A stretch of DNA of 33,278 nt from Flavobacteriales bacterium (GTDB lineage: Bacteria > Bacteroidota > Bacteroidia > Flavobacteriales_G > NORP312): the NCBI GenBank assembly GCA_016763645.1, contig JAESTK010000107.1, forward strand, positions 1-33,278, in the 5' to 3' direction. Made by a program: the position numbers and the translations under genes. Every line of letters starts with the position of its first letter. The stretch's first letter is position 1. The notes under the pieces were generated by a model that saw nothing but the letters and a program-made list of their open reading frames with translations, was not told where the DNA came from and did no database searches. Below, piece by piece: positions 16,175 through 24,259 of the stretch.

Positions 16175-18064
16175 CTACTTCTTCCTCTCCTCAATGTGTT
16201 TTAGCGCGACTTCCATGCCGCCATCATTTTTAAGCGTTGCGCGAAGCCAATGCTTGCAATCTTTAAAGTGATCGAACACGTGCATCGGAGGGATTTGGTT
16301 AGGGATAATTTCCATTTTTTTCAGCATTTCGAGTGATTGCCCTTTTGCCCCAGATAAAACAACCAATACATTTTGGCTATATAACTCTTGAATGGCATCC
16401 TCTAAAGCAAATATCCCAGACTGATCAATGAACGGAACGTTTTCCATTCTAATAACTAAAACTTTGATTTCAGGCAATGCATCAACCAATTCTCGAAAAT
16501 GTGAGACAAAACCAAAAAAGAGCGGCCCGTTAAGGTGCTTAAAATAAACTGTATGGTGTAATTCTTCATCAATCGGAGTTTCATCTTTCCACAATGGGTC
16601 AGATTCTCTAATGTCTTCTAGGTTCTCTATCCTGCTTTCCGTAGCAGAGATATCGCCCATACGCTTCATAAAAACGAAAGAGGCAATTACTAACCCCACT
16701 GCTACGGCATAAATTAATTGCCAAAATACTGTTAGCAACAGCACTACTAGCAAAATTATTTTAGCTGATCTACCCATTTTTGGGAAAAATTTTAATCCTT
16801 TATAGTCCATTACATCAATACCTACTGTTATTAAAATTCCTGCAAGCACTGCAGCAGGAATCATCGATGCGATGGGCCCTAAGCCCAGTAACATCACGAA
16901 TAATAGTAGCCCAGTAATTACACCCGATAACCGAGTCTTGCCTCCTGCTTTAATGTTTACAACGGTTCTAATAGTTGCACCTGCTCCAGGTAACCCGCCA
17001 AAAAAGCCTCCAACAATATTCCCAATACCTTGACCAATTAATTCTCTGTTAGGGTTATGGCGTGTTTTTGTCAGGTTGTCCGCTACTACGGATGTTAGTA
17101 GCGAATCGATAGAGCCTAATAACGCTAGAGACAATGCTGATAAAATAAATGGCGCCATAGCGGAGAAACTAAATTCGGTTATTATGCCTAATTGAAAATC
17201 AGGAAATCCACTCGGTACACGACTAATTAATCTCGCATCGATATTGAAAAAGTAAACGCCTGATGTTGTTAGTATAAGTGCGATTAAAGCCCCTGGAATT
17301 CCAATTGGAAATTTCTTGAAGATATATATTATTAAAATTGATAATGATGCCAAAGCAAGGTCAATCCAATTAATCATTGAAAAGGCTTTGCCGTAATACA
17401 TTATTGCGCCTGTAACTCCTTTAGAGTCATTTTTGGCTAATATTTTCGCCTCACTCCTTATGTCCGACAAAGTAACAAACTGCGCTTGAAACAAAGTTTC
17501 CCTGATGTCTTGCAGTACTAATACATTATTATCTGCTTCATTATGCAAAAACTTCTTAAAAATCAACTCTTGTGCCTTTGGCTCAAACGATTCTATGACC
17601 TCTTCATCGTCACCCGAATAATATCCTACAGCAGGTAATACCATCGTTAAAATTATAATCACACCTATTCCTGTCATAAAGCCTGAAATTACTGTATAAG
17701 GAATATACTTAATGTAGGTTCCTAATTTGATAAATCCGAAAAACATCTGGAATACTCCTGCTAAAATAAATACGCCCAAAATTACCGGTAAGGCATCATC
17801 AATTTTCCCATTATAACTTGTCAAAATCCCACCAACAATAAGCATACTTAGTGCTGTCATAGGGGCTGTGGGTCCACTAATTTGTGTTGCTGTTCCTCCA
17901 AAAATCGCTGCAAATAGCGAAATAAAAGCTGCTCCATACAAACCTGCAACCGCTCCAAGTCCAGACTGCTCACCAAAAGCCAACGCTAAAGGTAACGCAA
18001 CAACTCCAGCAGTTAATCCGCCAAAAAGGTCGCCTTTAATATTTGTAAAATCAAAAAATTTCAT
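16175..18064 (-). CDS. SulP family inorganic anion transporter with STAS domain
   Basis: SulP (SLC26-like) proteins move sulfate, bicarbonate or other anions across the inner membrane. The 629-residue product has the transporter core from residue 5 to about 470, with the early motif GGLTAGVVALPLALAFG, QISGPTAPMTAL, and the conserved block NIVGGFFGGLPGAGATIRTV. A cytoplasmic C-terminal STAS domain follows (VLVIRMENVPFIDQSGIFAL, about residues 530-615). An unusual soluble-looking insertion at about 145-205 interrupts the membrane core. Bacteroidota members with this layout are often annotated as sulfate permeases, but the substrate cannot be fixed; bicarbonate is equally possible. It ends 25 bp from the converging frameshifted gene. 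Confidence 0.9.
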   Translation of the reverse strand: MKFFDFTNIKGDLFGGLTAGVVALPLALAFGEQSGLGAVAGLYGAAFISLFAAIFGGTATQISGPTAPMTALSMLIVGGILTSYNGKIDDALPVILGVFILAGVFQMFFGFIKLGTYIKYIPYTVISGFMTGIGVIIILTMVLPAVGYYSGDDEEVIESFEPKAQELIFKKFLHNEADNNVLVLQDIRETLFQAQFVTLSDIRSEAKILAKNDSKGVTGAIMYYGKAFSMINWIDLALASLSILIIYIFKKFPIGIPGALIALILTTSGVYFFNIDARLISRVPSGFPDFQLGIITEFSFSAMAPFILSALSLALLGSIDSLLTSVVADNLTKTRHNPNRELIGQGIGNIVGGFFGGLPGAGATIRTVVNIKAGGKTRLSGVITGLLLFVMLLGLGPIASMIPAAVLAGILITVGIDVMDYKGLKFFPKMGRSAKIILLVVLLLTVFWQLIYAVAVGLVIASFVFMKRMGDISATESRIENLEDIRESDPLWKDETPIDEELHHTVYFKHLNGPLFFGFVSHFRELVDALPEIKVLVIRMENVPFIDQSGIFALEDAIQELYSQNVLVVLSGAKGQSLEMLKKMEIIPNQIPPMHVFDHFKDCKHWLRATLKNDGGMEVALKHIEERKK

Positions 18065-18142
18065 AATTCAGTTCTAATAATACAGAGATAAGTTCTGTAA
18101 GTAATTTAAATTGGTTTTGGGATGGCTTCGTGCCGCAAGAAA

Positions 18143-18475
18143 CTATGAAATATAGTCCGGAGGGGGGGTAAAAACTTCAACAAAAATAGAAGTGTAGTGC
18201 TTAAAAAGGCCTTTTCTTTTTTGGTTGAGCAACAGTTGACTATTTCCCATTTGGTGCGCGTGGGCTATCAATTCCTTTATGTCTTCCTCATTTTCTTTTT
18301 CTTTCTCCTTTTCCTTTCCTTCTTTAGATTCTTCTTCTTGCTCTTCGCTATCGAAAGGGAAGTTCGCCAATTCAATTCCATTTTCGGCTGCGTGCATCGT
18401 TGCAACTGTAGCAATTGAATAACATCCAATTATTACCAAAAGAAAAAATAAGCCGATATTTTGACTAAATCGCAT
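18143..18475 (-). CDS. Small exported acidic/charged protein
   Basis: The 110-residue product starts MRFSQNIGLFFLLVIIGCYS, a hydrophobic N-terminal segment that serves as signal or anchor; a Cys at residue 18 could be lipidated, though the surrounding residues make a weak lipobox. Residues 43-70 are almost only Glu, Lys and Asp, a run of charge that must be exposed and flexible. It ends FTPPPDYIS, a proline motif I have a vague memory of in small Bacteroidota envelope proteins. It lies 78 bp upstream of the SulP gene on the same strand, so co-expression is possible. Function unknown. Confidence 0.6.
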   Translation of the reverse strand: MRFSQNIGLFFLLVIIGCYSIATVATMHAAENGIELANFPFDSEEQEEESKEGKEKEKEKENEEDIKELIAHAHQMGNSQLLLNQKRKGLFKHYTSIFVEVFTPPPDYIS

Positions 18476-18554
18476 AGCTCAAATGTAACTATTACTTCGG
18501 ACCTTTAATAAGATATTCGACAAATGATATTATACCCACTATCAAAATAAAGCA

Positions 18555-18588
18555 CAAAAAATACCGTGCTGATTATCTGCACGGTATT
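18555..18588 (-). terminator. Intrinsic terminator of the Na/Pi cotransporter gene
   Basis: AATACCGTGC (18560-18569) and GCACGGTATT (18579-18588) form a perfect 10-bp stem with a 9-nt loop. Read on the minus strand the stem is followed at once by a T run, the proper polarity to end the gene whose stop is at 18614. Confidence 0.88.
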
Positions 18589-18613
18589 TGATTATAACGT
18601 AATTCCGTTTCGA

Positions 18614-19531
18614 TTAGACTTCTCCAACAACACCTTCGGTAACGTTAATAGTGTGGTCACCTACTTTTTCTATTGAGTTAAAAAGGTCGCTATATATTGT
18701 TGCACTGTCGAAATTATAATCCCCTTTTTCGACACTTATAAAATGTTCTTTTCTAATTTTCTTACGATAGATGTTTAACGCTGTTTCGTGCTCATTTGCT
18801 TTTTCTAATGTGATTTCAGAATCAAAACCTTCAAGGTTGGCGCACATAGTATCGAGTCCTGCCTTTGCCATATCGAACATTTCATGAATATTGTTTCGTT
18901 GTTCCGGAGTAAACCATATTTTGCCTTCATTCTTTCTTTCAATGGCCTTCGACATTTGATAATAAATATCCCCTATTCTTTCCAAATCACCAATAATGCT
19001 AAGCATTCCCCGCACTTTAAGAGATGAGTCTTCACTCATTTCGCCTTGAGAAACTTTTGCCAAATAATCGGCCACATCGGCTTCGATTCTATCTGTTATA
19101 TCCTCATATTTTTTAATTCTAGCTAAAGTTTGACTCACTTTCTTGTTGTCTTGTTCTGTAACTAACCCTTTCACAAATCCGTTCATTTTTCTAACTATAC
19201 TACCGAATTTAGCAACTTCTTTTTGGGCTTCTAGAATCGACATTTCAGGGGTTGCCATCATTCCTGTACTGATATATTCTAGCGAATATTCTTCATCTGC
19301 ATCGCCTTTGGAAGGAACCATTTTAATAACAAGCTTCTCAATAAGACCAGCAAACCAGACAAGTGTAAAGGTGTTGACGATATTAAAAGTAGTGTGAAAA
19401 ACACTAAGGTTTAAGGGCACATTATCAGAGCTAGAATACGGATCTCCAACTCCTAAAACAGTTTCACTTAACCAAATTGTGAACGGTATAAACGCTTTAA
19501 AAGCAACAAGCATCCAAAAAACACCAAACAA
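18614..19531 (-). pseudogene. Na/Pi cotransporter, C-terminal part with PhoU-like domain (frameshifted)
   Basis: This 305-residue frame carries the last membrane segment of the transporter (FGVFWMLVAFKAFIPFTIWL), then a cytoplasmic helical domain from about residue 95 that resembles PhoU, with repeated helices and metal-site-like acidic clusters (SIIGDLERIGDIYYQMSKAI; SIEKVGDHTINVTEGV). The apparent start at 19531 is a TTG that would be an internal Leu in the restored protein. Adding one A at the AAA tract (19561-19563, minus strand GCTAAAGAG) joins it to the upstream frame through HAKRAARAHLIFNLFG, giving about 565 residues, a normal length for a PhoU-tailed NptA-type transporter. In the sequence as given, this half has no proper translation start. 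Confidence 0.85.
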
Positions 19532-20310
19532 ATTAAATATAAGGTGAGCCCTTGCAGCTCTTTAGCATGAACATTACCGATCAATGCGGCTAAATTTGCC
19601 GTAATTGTTGTCCCAATGTTTTCCCCCAAAACCATAGCTGCAGCGACTTCAAATGGAATCCATCCTTCACTGCACATTACTAATGTAAGTGCCATAGCTG
19701 CACTAGAAGATTGAACTATAAGAGTTAAAATAGTACCTATCCCAACAAACATAATAAGAGACATAAAACCAATGTCTGCGTAACTGGATAAAAATGCCAA
19801 TAGCTCTGGGTTATGCTTAATATCGGGTACCGAATCTTTTAAAGCATCTAGCCCCATAAATAAAATGGCAAATCCGATTAAGAATTCCGCCCAAGATCGC
19901 AATTTGTTACTTTTCGAAAACATCATCGGAAAACCAATGGCAATAATCGGTAGCGCATAGTGAATAAGCTTAAACTTACCCATTAGTCCGAAATAAGTAA
20001 CCAACCAGGCTGTTGTAGTCGTCCCGACATTAGCTCCCATAATTACACCTATCGCCTGAACCAAAGACAGCAACCCAGCATTTACAAAACTGACAACCAT
20101 CACAGTTGAAGCAGACGAAGACTGAACTAAGGTAGTTACGAGAAGACCCGTAAGTACACCTCTAAACCTATTTTTTGTCATAGCAGCCAAAATTTGTCGC
20201 AGCCCGTCACCGGCTACCTTTTGAATTCCCTCACTCATGACTTTCATTCCATAAATGAAAAATCCAAGGGCTCCTACCAGTTTTAATATTTCAAATAATC
20301 CAAATTCCAT
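19468..20310 (-). pseudogene. Na/Pi cotransporter, N-terminal membrane part (frameshifted)
   Basis: This 280-residue frame is the start of a sodium-phosphate cotransporter of the NptA/PF02690 type, which imports (or in some relatives exports) phosphate with Na+. The two hallmark QSSSA repeats are present: LVQSSSASTVMVVSFVNAG near residue 63 and LIVQSSSAAMALTLVM near residue 200. After residue 250 (GNVHAK) the reading leaves the family pattern for 30 residues and stops, because one base is missing. It is transcribed away from the porin/phoBR genes from a region with Pho-box repeats, which supports phosphate as the substrate. As written, the PhoU tail would be lost. Confidence 0.85.
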
Positions 20311-20333
20311 TTCGTTCCGTTTTATTTTGGATA

Positions 20334-20341
20334 CAAAAATA
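20334..20341 (-). promoter_or_regulatory. -7 box of the Na/Pi cotransporter gene
   Basis: Minus-strand TATTTTTG (20341-20334) is a full TAnnTTTG match, 23 bp before the ATG at 20310. There is no -33 TTTG at the usual distance; the nearest Pho-like box begins 32 bp further upstream at 20374. A missing -33 is typical of activator-dependent promoters. Confidence 0.6.
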
Positions 20342-20372
20342 TTTCATCGCCATTGCGGGATGCTATTTCCAA

Positions 20373-20420
20373 TGTTAAGAAATTGTTAAGACTTAATTCT
20401 ATGTTAAAAAATCGTTAAGT
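20373..20420. promoter_or_regulatory. Double Pho-box-like array between divergent phosphate genes
   Basis: GTTAA occurs at 20374, 20385, 20403 and 20414: two pairs, each with 11-bp spacing, and 18 bp between pairs. A 7-bp unit repeated every 11 bp is the geometry of PhoB binding sites. The array lies between the Na/Pi cotransporter and porin genes, next to a phoBR-like pair. Overlapping it is a perfect 9-bp inverted repeat, AAGACTTAA (20388-20396) and TTAAGTCTT (20415-20423). Binding by the local response regulator is inferred. Confidence 0.65.
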
Positions 20421-20456
20421 CTTGTTGTTCCAATGAATTTTCATCTCTTTTAGTCG

Positions 20457-20464
20457 AATATTTG
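20457..20464 (+). promoter_or_regulatory. -7 box of the porin gene
   Basis: AATATTTG at 20457-20464 matches TAnnTTTG except for the first base and lies 22 bp before the ATG. No -33 TTTG is present; the nearer Pho-like box ends 37 bp upstream, so activation by the response regulator is plausible. Confidence 0.5.
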
Positions 20465-20486
20465 CATTGTATTAAAACAAAATAAG

Positions 20487-21686
20487 ATGAGAAAAATAGG
20501 ACTAGTAATAGTTATGTTTTCGTTTACTACCGTTGGTTTTTCCCAAACCAACGTTGCTAATAAATTCGGAAAAGGTTTTTATAATGTGATTGCTGAAGAT
20601 TCTTCTTACAGCATGAAATTAGCAGTGCGTTTTCAAACGCTATACCTCGGTGAGTGGGATATCGATGGTGAGGATGGGATTCAAGATGGGACTTCCAATT
20701 TTTTGATAAGAAGAGCCCGTTTAAAATTTGGTGGCTTTATTTACAACCCAAAAGTTGTCTACAAAATAGAATTTGCTTTGTCTAATCGAGATATGTCTGG
20801 AGCTAGTGCGGAAACAAAAAATGCTCCTCGCTATGTCTTAGATGCCGTTGTAAAATGGAATTTCGCAGGTAACTTTGTTTTATGGGCGGGGCAAACCAAA
20901 CTTCCTGGAAACAGAGAGCGGGTTATTTCTTCTGCCAATTTACAATTTGTTGATCGCTCAATGCTAAACAGCAAATTCAACATTGACCGTGATATGGGTG
21001 TTCAGCTAAGACACCATTTCGTTTTAGGCGAATCGTTTACAATTCGAGAAATGGCCTCTTTTGCACAAGGAGATGGAAGAAATATTACGGTTAAAAATAT
21101 TGGGGGATACCAATACACGGGTCGAATTGAAATTTTACCAATGGGTAAATTTGCCAGCAAGGGTGACTATATTGGAGGCGACATGAAAAGGGAAGAAAAA
21201 CCCAAACTATCGATTGCCTTGTCTTACGATTACAATGAAAACGCGGTTCGCCAACATGGCAACCTAAAAAACTTTATGTATAACGACATTGGCTATTACG
21301 AAACTACCGTTAGTACCGTTTTTGCTGATTTGATGTTTAAATGGAATGGAGTTTCGTTAATGGCAGAATATGCCAATAAACAAGCCGTTGACCCTATTGC
21401 GAAAAATTCTGATGGTACCGAAACGGGTGATAATGTTTATGTTGGTCAGGGATTTAATGTTGCCTTAGGCTATTTGCTCAAAAGTAATTGGGAAATTGCT
21501 GGGCGATATACTACCATAATCCCCGAAAGCTTTATCGGTTCAGCGTATTCTCAATATACTTTGGGTGTGTCTAGGTATATTGTTGGGCACAAATTAAAAG
21601 TACAGGGAGATGTGAGTTATAATACTTTTAATAGCTCTAACGATGCTGGTTTAATGACTCGCTTGCAGATTGATGTACATTTTTAA
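20487..21686 (+). CDS. OprO/OprP-like phosphate-selective porin
   Basis: This 399-residue outer-membrane porin lets phosphate or polyphosphate pass into the periplasm. It has a signal peptide (MRKIGLVIVMFSFTTVGFSQ) and many amphipathic beta strands. It contains segments typical of the phosphate-selective porin family (PF07396): FLIRRARLKFGGFIYNPKVVYKIEF, shown here as RRARLKFGGFIYNPK at about residue 71, and LWAGQTKLPGNRERVISSANLQ. It ends IDVHF with the terminal Phe used by the BAM complex. Its place next to phoBR-like genes and Pho-like boxes supports phosphate as the solute. Ion selectivity itself is not proven by sequence. Confidence 0.9.
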   Translation: MRKIGLVIVMFSFTTVGFSQTNVANKFGKGFYNVIAEDSSYSMKLAVRFQTLYLGEWDIDGEDGIQDGTSNFLIRRARLKFGGFIYNPKVVYKIEFALSNRDMSGASAETKNAPRYVLDAVVKWNFAGNFVLWAGQTKLPGNRERVISSANLQFVDRSMLNSKFNIDRDMGVQLRHHFVLGESFTIREMASFAQGDGRNITVKNIGGYQYTGRIEILPMGKFASKGDYIGGDMKREEKPKLSIALSYDYNENAVRQHGNLKNFMYNDIGYYETTVSTVFADLMFKWNGVSLMAEYANKQAVDPIAKNSDGTETGDNVYVGQGFNVALGYLLKSNWEIAGRYTTIIPESFIGSAYSQYTLGVSRYIVGHKLKVQGDVSYNTFNSSNDAGLMTRLQIDVHF

Positions 21687-21714
21687 TTGTCTTTGTTTAA
21701 TTTAGCCATGATTT

Positions 21715-22395
21715 ATGGCAGAAAAAATTCTATTAGTTGATGATGACGCAGATATAACCGAGTTTCTCGGATATAATCTAAAAAAAGAAGGTTATCAAGT
21801 TTTTATCGCCAACAATGGTAAAGACGCTATTAGCATTGCCAAAAAAGAGCTTCCCGATTTAATAGTTTTAGATGTTATGATGCCCATAATGGATGGCGTT
21901 GAAACTTGCTTAGAATTAAAAGAGATTCCTGTTGTACAAAACGCTATTATAGTTTTTCTAACTGCCAGAAATGAAGATTATTCTCAAATTGCAGGACTTG
22001 AAGCTGGTGCTGATGATTACATTTCAAAACCTATAAAACCTCGCGTTTTTGCCGCCAAAGTGAAATCATTATTAAAAAGAAAAGGCAATCAAGTTTCAAC
22101 AACAGTCTCCGAAAGCGAATACGAAGGAGTTAAAATCGACAGAGAAAAATATCTTGTAGAAAAGGACGGAGCAAAACTCACATTTCCTAAAAAAGAATTC
22201 GAATTACTTTCTCTCCTAATGTCTAAACCCAGTAACGTGTTTTCGAGAGACGTCATTTTAAACACCGTTTGGGGAGATGATGTGGTAGTTGGGGACAGAA
22301 CGATTGATGCTCATATTAGAAAGTTAAGAGAAAAGCTAGGTAAGGAATACATCAAGACTATTAAAGGAGTTGGTTATAAATTCGAAAACGAATGA
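21715..22395 (+). CDS. PhoB-like OmpR-family response regulator
   Basis: This 226-residue transcription regulator probably controls the phosphate genes around it. The receiver domain (1-120) has the acidic pair D10/D11, the phosphorylated D53 in LIVLDVMMPIMDG, T83 and K105 (ISKPIKP). Residues about 130-226 are a winged-helix DNA-binding domain ending IRKLREKLGKEYIKTIKGVGY, the OmpR/PhoB signature. The ATG at 21715 follows the porin by 28 bp. The downstream kinase overlaps the stop by 4 bp. The PhoB assignment rests on the neighbours (porin, Na/Pi cotransporter, Pho-like boxes); another OmpR-family role is possible. Confidence 0.88.
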   Translation: MAEKILLVDDDADITEFLGYNLKKEGYQVFIANNGKDAISIAKKELPDLIVLDVMMPIMDGVETCLELKEIPVVQNAIIVFLTARNEDYSQIAGLEAGADDYISKPIKPRVFAAKVKSLLKRKGNQVSTTVSESEYEGVKIDREKYLVEKDGAKLTFPKKEFELLSLLMSKPSNVFSRDVILNTVWGDDVVVGDRTIDAHIRKLREKLGKEYIKTIKGVGYKFENE

Positions 22396-23432
22396 ATACA
22401 GAATCACCACGCGATTTGGCAGGTTACATTGCCTTGGTTTGTTCTATAATTACAGGATTGTTTTTTATTGTCTCATCCATAGTTACTGATTTTCCCTGCC
22501 AATGGCTACCTATAGCAATTACGGTTTTTTGCACCGCAATTGTTACGTTTTTTGTTTCCAAATTTCTAATCGAAAAATTTATCTATAAAAAAATCAAACT
22601 CATTTATAAAACTATACATCATTCAAAACAGCAAAAAGGAGCCAAAACTGTTGTCCCGTCAAAAGATATGCTTAATACCGTTAAAAAAGATGTGGAAGAA
22701 TGGGCGGAAGAAAACGAAAAAGCATTGGAACAACTACAACTTAAAGAAGAATTTAGCCGCGAATTTATCGGCAATGTCTCTCATGAATTAAAAACACCCA
22801 TTTTTAACATTCAAGGCTATGTTCTTACATTGTTAGAAGGAGGGCTAGAAGATGAAAACATTAACCGAAAGTACTTACAACGTGCCGAAAAAAGCATTGA
22901 TAGAATGATACATTTGGTTGAAGACCTAGATACAATTACTCAAATTGAGTCGAAGCAATTGAATCTTAACGCCCAAAGAGAAAATTTGCTCGAAATAGCA
23001 AATGATGTTATTGAATCATTAGAAAGTTTGGCTGTCGAAAAAGGCATTAAAATTAAATACAACACCCTATACGACCAACCTATTTATGTAATGTGTGACA
23101 AGAAAAGAATCACTCAGGTGTTAACCAACCTTGTTGTAAACTCAATTAAATATGGAAAAGAAAAGGGTGTAACCGAGCTTCGATTTTTCGACATGAATGA
23201 CAACATTTTAATCGAAATTTCTGATAATGGTCTAGGTATTAAAGAATCACATTTACCACGCTTGTTTGAGCGTTTTTATCGTGTAGAAGAAAGTCGTTCT
23301 AGAGATAAGGGGGGAACAGGTTTAGGGCTAGCAATTGTGAAACACATTGTCGATGCACACCAACAAACAATCAACGTCCGTAGTACAATAGGTATCGGAT
23401 CTACTTTTTCTTTTACCTTGGCGAAAGGTTAG
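22392..23432 (+). CDS. PhoR-like sensor histidine kinase
   Basis: The 346-residue kinase should phosphorylate the adjacent response regulator. It has two N-terminal membrane helices (about 12-34 and 40-60) with only a few residues between, so there is no periplasmic sensor. A short linker (about 65-118) has no PAS domain I can see. The H box FIGNVSHELKTPIFNIQGY has the phospho-acceptor H131, followed by an N box (LTNLVVNSIKYGKEKG) and G boxes (ISDNGLGIKE, KGGTGLGLAIVKH). The start overlaps the regulator stop by 4 bp. A minimal PhoR of this kind must sense via a partner, such as a PhoU domain. Its end overlaps the converging nucleotidyltransferase gene by 20 bp. Confidence 0.9.
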   Translation: MNTESPRDLAGYIALVCSIITGLFFIVSSIVTDFPCQWLPIAITVFCTAIVTFFVSKFLIEKFIYKKIKLIYKTIHHSKQQKGAKTVVPSKDMLNTVKKDVEEWAEENEKALEQLQLKEEFSREFIGNVSHELKTPIFNIQGYVLTLLEGGLEDENINRKYLQRAEKSIDRMIHLVEDLDTITQIESKQLNLNAQRENLLEIANDVIESLESLAVEKGIKIKYNTLYDQPIYVMCDKKRITQVLTNLVVNSIKYGKEKGVTELRFFDMNDNILIEISDNGLGIKESHLPRLFERFYRVEESRSRDKGGTGLGLAIVKHIVDAHQQTINVRSTIGIGSTFSFTLAKG

Positions 23433-23901
23433 CCTGGGTTCTTAATTCTTTTAAAACCCTAGCGTCTTCTATGTCTTTAGGTCGACTACTTTGTTCTTTT
23501 TCTGAGATTAAGGCATTGAGGTGGAGAACCCTCAGCTTAACACCGTCAAACGGCTCCCAAATTACAGACTGGTTATAACATTCATCGAAATTCTCCTTAG
23601 TAAAAAATTGCATTTCCGACATCACATCTATGTAAATACCACTATCAAGCAGAACTTCTGTGAACCCAGCAAGCAATGGAGCAGTAATAAAAGCCTCAGC
23701 GCCAACAATTCCGATTTTAGTAAGTGCCTCAACAAAATTAACCCTGTTCTCTTGGGTGTCTTTTAACCATAAATCTATATCTCCTGTGGATCTACTATAC
23801 CCATAATAATTAACGGCTAACCCACCAACGAGAATACATTTTACATTTGCATCAAATAGTTGTTGCAAGAAGTGTTGGTTACTTTCTTCTTGAAGATTCA
23901 T
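23413..23901 (-). CDS. Nucleotidyltransferase (pol-beta fold), possible toxin-type partner
   Basis: The 162-residue protein has the pol-beta nucleotidyltransferase pattern: GG at residues 26-27 in ILVGGLAVNYYGYSRSTGDI and the acidic pair D41/D43 in TGDIDLWL. This resembles the AbiEii/MNT-like and DUF6036-type groups, which act on RNA or protein in toxin-antitoxin and related modules. No HEPN partner is encoded; instead a small basic protein gene lies just upstream and overlaps by 23 bp, so the two are one unit. The 3' end overlaps the converging kinase by 20 bp, an untidy join that suggests the module arrived by insertion. Activity as a toxin is inference. Confidence 0.75.
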   Translation of the reverse strand: MNLQEESNQHFLQQLFDANVKCILVGGLAVNYYGYSRSTGDIDLWLKDTQENRVNFVEALTKIGIVGAEAFITAPLLAGFTEVLLDSGIYIDVMSEMQFFTKENFDECYNQSVIWEPFDGVKLRVLHLNALISEKEQSSRPKDIEDARVLKELRTQANLSPR

Positions 23902-24100
23902 CTTTGTCAGAGCTTAATACAATCCCTTTTCCTTGTGGTTTTTTGAGCGGGCCACCCTTCATTTTTATAGCGAACTTGCTAAGTTCGAACATTTTTTCCA
24001 TGCGCTGTTTAGGCGTGAGTTTCAGGTTTTCTCTACACCGTTCAAGTAGAATTTCATCAGCAGTTCTTGCTTTTTTATGAATAATCAATTTTGCCACCAA
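23879..24100 (-). CDS. Small basic protein paired with the nucleotidyltransferase
   Basis: The 73-residue product is helical in its first 50 residues (TADEILLERCRENLKLTPKQRMEKMFELSKFAIKM, given as positions 14-48) and has a flexible Lys/Ser-rich tail. It has no signal peptide or membrane segment. It overlaps the downstream nucleotidyltransferase by 23 bp in a different frame. Size, charge, and pairing with a nucleotidyltransferase fit an antitoxin or a cofactor. I recognise no named family, and the TA interpretation is not proven. No clear promoter is seen in 24101-24259, although this region must contain one for this gene and one for the divergent transglycosylase. Confidence 0.6.
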   Translation of the reverse strand: MVAKLIIHKKARTADEILLERCRENLKLTPKQRMEKMFELSKFAIKMKGGPLKKPQGKGIVLSSDKDESSRRK

Positions 24101-24259
24101 CCAAAGGTACTTATTCTTTTTAAATCCCTTTTTCCTTTCTGTACTACTTCAGCTAAACAACAAAATCATCAATAAACCAGTAAGTTACAAAATAAATTTT
24201 TTACAACCTTTTTTCAAGTTTTGCGTTAAGACATTTGTTATTCTCTCAAAAATCATTGT

